Source: Verrucomicrobiota bacterium
GTDB lineage: Bacteria; Verrucomicrobiota; Verrucomicrobiia; Chthoniobacterales; UBA10450
Assembly: GCA_003217835.1 (NCBI GenBank)
Contig: QHMQ01000081.1
Span: forward strand, 1-7,642
DNA length: 7,642 bases
Reading direction: 5' to 3'
Both the position numbers and the translations under genes were made by a program. Shown here one piece after another: positions 5,175-7,642 of the stretch. How positions within the stretch are numbered: position 1 is the stretch's first letter; each line of letters starts with the position of its first letter. The notes under the pieces are model-generated. The model searched no databases, was not told the DNA's origin, and saw only the letters and a program-made list of their open reading frames with translations.

Positions 5175-7642
5175 CTACGCGCGCACTGGTACGCTGGCTG
5201 TACGCTCGAGTTTGCCCCAACTCACCCATGCACCTTTCACCGCGCGCAAGATCGCCTTCCAGATGCAGTAGCTGAGCATCGGACGATAAATCAGGCGCAT
5301 CGGGAGAATTCGCCAGGCGCGCACGATCGGTTCGTGTTCCAAAATGCACGCAAGGGTGGCGAGAATCACATCCATGGCAAGGAACGTGATAACGAATGGC
5401 ATCACCTCGCGCCAGGCACCAAACGGCAGCGAGGCGAGCAAAAACAAATCCACCATCGGAGTGACGGCCACAAGGATGATCTGGAAAAACCAGATACTCG
5501 GCAAACTAAACCAGCCAAGCGCGCGATAGTTCCAGTTGAATACCATGTCGCGATGTTTCCAAAGACATTGCAGCGTGCCGTAGGCCCAGCGAAAACGTTG
5601 TCGCGCCAATGTGCGCACGCTTTCTGGCGCCTCTGTCCACGCGATCGCATCGGGCACGTAAACGATCCTTTGTTGATGTTTGTGCAGTGAAAGCGTCAGG
5701 TCAGTATCTTCAGCAAGCGTCTGCAAACTAAGACCGCCCGCCTTGTCAATCGCATCCTTGCGAATGGCGCTGATCGCACCGGGCACCACCGTGATGCAGT
5801 TCCAGCGATTATACGCCCGTCGATCGAGATTGAAGCCGCAAGTGTATTCTAAGGCTTGGCACCGGGCGATGAACGTGCGCAAGTTTCCAACTTTGGCGTG
5901 ACCCGAGACGGCGCCGATACGTTCATCGGCAAACGGTCCGAGCAAGCGCGGCAGTGTGTCGCACTGACATTGCGTATCCGCATCGATAAAGACGACGATA
6001 CCGTGATGCACGGCGGCGAGACCGCGCTGCAAAGCCCGCGCTTTGCCGCGATTCTCCTGTTGCAATAAACGAATGCGTGGATCGACATGTGCGACGTGCT
6101 TAACTTCAGATGCGGTTTCATCCCGCGAACCATCATCGACGACGATAACTTCAATCTCGCCTTTATAGTCGCTGGTCAAAAGCGCGCGTAACGTCCCGGC
6201 GATCACTTTCCCTTCGTTGTAAGCGGCGATGACAACGCTGATTGGCTCCGCAAAGTCGGCCTTTGCCTTTCGTCGAAATCGAGACGCAAGCCAGATCACG
6301 ACAAGCGTTCGCCCAACCACAAGCGCCGTTGCGACGATCATGAACGCCCAGAGAAATTCTTCCGTTGCGTGATAGATACGAAATCCCGTGCTGCTCACAA
6401 TTCGCGCCATTGCTTGACCTCTCTCCGCTAGAGGCGGCATAAGCGCATCTCGGGTGGTTCCAATCAGCGTGCTCAACGGCACGATCGTGTCTCCGCGAGT
6501 GTGCAACCAATCCAAAATCCGCGGGAGTGCCGCGACAGTCTGCGAGCGATCGCCGCCCGCATCGTGCAGCAAAATAATGCTGCCATCGCGACGTTGCTGT
6601 TTCACACGCTGTAGGATGATGTCAGCGCCCGGTTTCGCCCAGTCCTGTGGATCGATGCTCTCCAAAACCACCAGATAATTGAGCTCTTGGGCGATTTGTA
6701 GCGGAGCCAGCTCGCTCAGTTGCGATGGATCCGTATCGGCTGCGTAAGGCGGACGGAACAGTGTTGTCGCGCGGCCCGTGATCGTTTCGAGAAGAAGTTG
6801 CGTCGCATTCAGTTCAAGACGCACGTGCTCAGGCCAGCAAAGTGCAAGGTTCGGATGATAATACGTATGATTCCCAATTTCATGTCCTTCATCGACAATT
6901 CGGCGCACAAGACCCGGGTAGCGCTCCGCATTTACTCCTACGAGGAAAAACGCGGCCTTCACGTTTGCCGCCTTTAGAATGTCCAAAATCTTTGGTGTCC
7001 ACCGCGGATCAGGGCCATCATCGAAAGTGATTGCGACCTGATGCTCGCCGCCTGCGCCTTGATGATAAAGCGTCGGGAACTCCGGGAACTTCACGTATTT
7101 TCCTGTGAGATAACCTTCAGGATCGACCGCAAGATTTCGCCTTCCATCGGAACGGCTTTCATCGACCGTTACAATTTCGCCCTCACCGACGTCAGTGATC
7201 GTATCCGTGCCTTCCAAAACTTCGAGCGACTGTCGCGTTTGATTGTCGATCTTGAAATCGCGCGGAACGCTTAGGGCATCCCAGATCGCGGGGTCTTCGC
7301 TGCCAAGGCGATACAACGCAAATCCACCTGCCTTTTGATCGCGCACCTCCCGCAATTCATTGAGGAATGTCACGACGTCGAGGAACCAGACGGCGTGCTC
7401 TTTGTCGCCATCTTCAAAATAAAAATATGGATTGTAACTCGGCGCTTTTATTTCCGCGCCATCGACTTCCGCATTGTGGGCGCGGCTCATCGCTTCAGGG
7501 AAAGTGATAAGCTCTGCTTTTTTTTCGCCGATCGTCCAATCGTATCCATAACTGCCGAGCGCGATGATCCATCTTTTGGTATCGGAATCTTCCAACAGAA
7601 CGTGCAACCAGCCCTCGAACCACGAGCGCGACCCAAGCGGGC
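5175..7642 (-). CDS. GH18-CE4-GT2 fusion: polysaccharide synthase with deacetylase and hydrolase domains (5' end outside window)
   Basis: The frame stays open to the right edge (upstream codons read PLGSRSWFEGW), so the N-terminus is missing; 821 complete codons are visible. Numbering from the TTG at 7607, residues 1-115 are the C-terminal part of a GH18 barrel (GSYGYDW, YFYFEDG, HAVWFLDV, LYRLGSEDPAIW). The GH18 catalytic motif lies off-window. After a linker, residues 190-385 are a NodB/CE4 deacetylase with all five motifs: TFDDGPD (Asp196, Asp197), HTYYHP (His247, His251), RPPY (285-288), DPQDW (319-323) and LLHD (346-349). One membrane helix follows at about 418-441. A processive GT2 domain spans 454-680: VIAAYNE, VVDDGS, DAD (542-544), AEDTD (632-636) and QRFRW (670-674). 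Two further membrane segments lie at about 699-727 and 734-757, then a conserved amphipathic tail. The topology puts the GT2 in the cytosol and the CE4 and GH18 parts outside. This resembles PgaC plus PgaB on one chain; a beta-linked GlcNAc-type polymer is likely but not shown. Confidence 0.92.
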   Translation of the reverse strand, partial: PLGSRSWFEGWLHVLLEDSDTKRWIIALGSYGYDWTIGEKKAELITFPEAMSRAHNAEVDGAEIKAPSYNPYFYFEDGDKEHAVWFLDVVTFLNELREVRDQKAGGFALYRLGSEDPAIWDALSVPRDFKIDNQTRQSLEVLEGTDTITDVGEGEIVTVDESRSDGRRNLAVDPEGYLTGKYVKFPEFPTLYHQGAGGEHQVAITFDDGPDPRWTPKILDILKAANVKAAFFLVGVNAERYPGLVRRIVDEGHEIGNHTYYHPNLALCWPEHVRLELNATQLLLETITGRATTLFRPPYAADTDPSQLSELAPLQIAQELNYLVVLESIDPQDWAKPGADIILQRVKQQRRDGSIILLHDAGGDRSQTVAALPRILDWLHTRGDTIVPLSTLIGTTRDALMPPLAERGQAMARIVSSTGFRIYHATEEFLWAFMIVATALVVGRTLVVIWLASRFRRKAKADFAEPISVVIAAYNEGKVIAGTLRALLTSDYKGEIEVIVVDDGSRDETASEVKHVAHVDPRIRLLQQENRGKARALQRGLAAVHHGIVVFIDADTQCQCDTLPRLLGPFADERIGAVSGHAKVGNLRTFIARCQALEYTCGFNLDRRAYNRWNCITVVPGAISAIRKDAIDKAGGLSLQTLAEDTDLTLSLHKHQQRIVYVPDAIAWTEAPESVRTLARQRFRWAYGTLQCLWKHRDMVFNWNYRALGWFSLPSIWFFQIILVAVTPMVDLFLLASLPFGAWREVMPFVITFLAMDVILATLACILEHEPIVRAWRILPMRLIYRPMLSYCIWKAILRAVKGAWVSWGKLERTASVPVRA

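Noticed and set aside
5155..5349. Upstream ATG at 5349 as the start of the GH26-like gene
   Set aside because: It would add 65 residues overlapping the GT2-fusion gene and bury the lipoprotein signal peptide; the ATG at 5154 places the signal at the N-terminus.
5154..5690. Plus-strand open frame of 178 codons over the GT2 C-terminal region
   Set aside because: It lies opposite the conserved GT2 membrane and catalytic segment; its composition is rich in Arg/His/Lys and unlike a folded protein.
7518..7525. Run of eight T (eight A on the coding strand) in the GH18 part, considered as a slippage or phase-variation site
   Set aside because: It encodes Glu-Lys-Lys with the frame intact on both sides, and there is no alternative frame with a sensible continuation; one A8 tract alone is weak evidence.
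7605..7607. TTG at 7607 as the start of the GH18-CE4-GT2 fusion
   Set aside because: The frame stays open to the window edge, and the protein at this point is already inside the C-terminal half of a GH18 domain.
1..7642. CRISPR arrays, tRNA genes, insertion sequences, att sites, defence genes
   Set aside because: I found no regularly spaced repeats, cloverleaf-like segments, transposase/integrase motifs or terminal inverted repeats by reading both strands.

Overview
The window looks like chromosomal DNA of a free-living, Gram-negative-type environmental bacterium. My best guess is a soil Verrucomicrobium (Spartobacteria/Chthoniobacterales-like), with Acidobacteria as the main alternative. 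This is an inference. It rests on a MacB/ADOP-type permease remnant, an ammonium transporter with its own signal peptide, a GH18-CE4-GT2 fusion synthase, an outer-membrane-type lipoprotein, moderately high GC, and the absence of clear Shine-Dalgarno sequences before most starts. No rRNA, tRNA, CRISPR array, transposase or integrase was seen.

Layout. Positions 1-915 (+) hold a DUF2785-family protein whose 5' end is cut by the window edge. Positions 982-1233 (+) hold the decayed 5' end of an ADOP/MacB-type permease; it is broken by an in-frame TGA and its tail runs into the 3' end of the next gene. Everything from 1221 to the right edge is on the minus strand. Read in transcription order from the right edge it runs as follows: a large fusion of GH18 (partial), polysaccharide deacetylase and processive GT2 (7642-5175); 20 bases later a GH26-like lipoprotein (5154-3994); a 192-base gap with a possible 40-residue ORF; a secreted PDZ-domain protein (3801-2755); a rho-independent terminator; and an Amt-type ammonium channel (2660-1221).

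How the genes work together. The fusion synthase and the GH26-like lipoprotein form a likely operon for an exported polysaccharide. The GT2 part would polymerise and export a glycan. The CE4 part would deacetylate it outside the membrane. The GH18 part and the lipoprotein hydrolase would trim, release or remodel it. This resembles the PgaB/PgaC logic of poly-N-acetylglucosamine systems, but with synthase and modifiers on one chain. The PDZ protein and Amt appear to be separate units, divided by a terminator and a candidate promoter that places the amt start codon almost at the transcript 5' end. No gap without a gene exceeds 300 bases.

The most noteworthy items are the trifunctional synthase with its lipoprotein hydrolase, the eroded ADOP permease at a convergent junction, the possible small ORF or C-terminal extension after the hydrolase, and the compact terminator/promoter between the PDZ gene and amt. 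I see no defence system, mobile element or other clearly unprecedented system.
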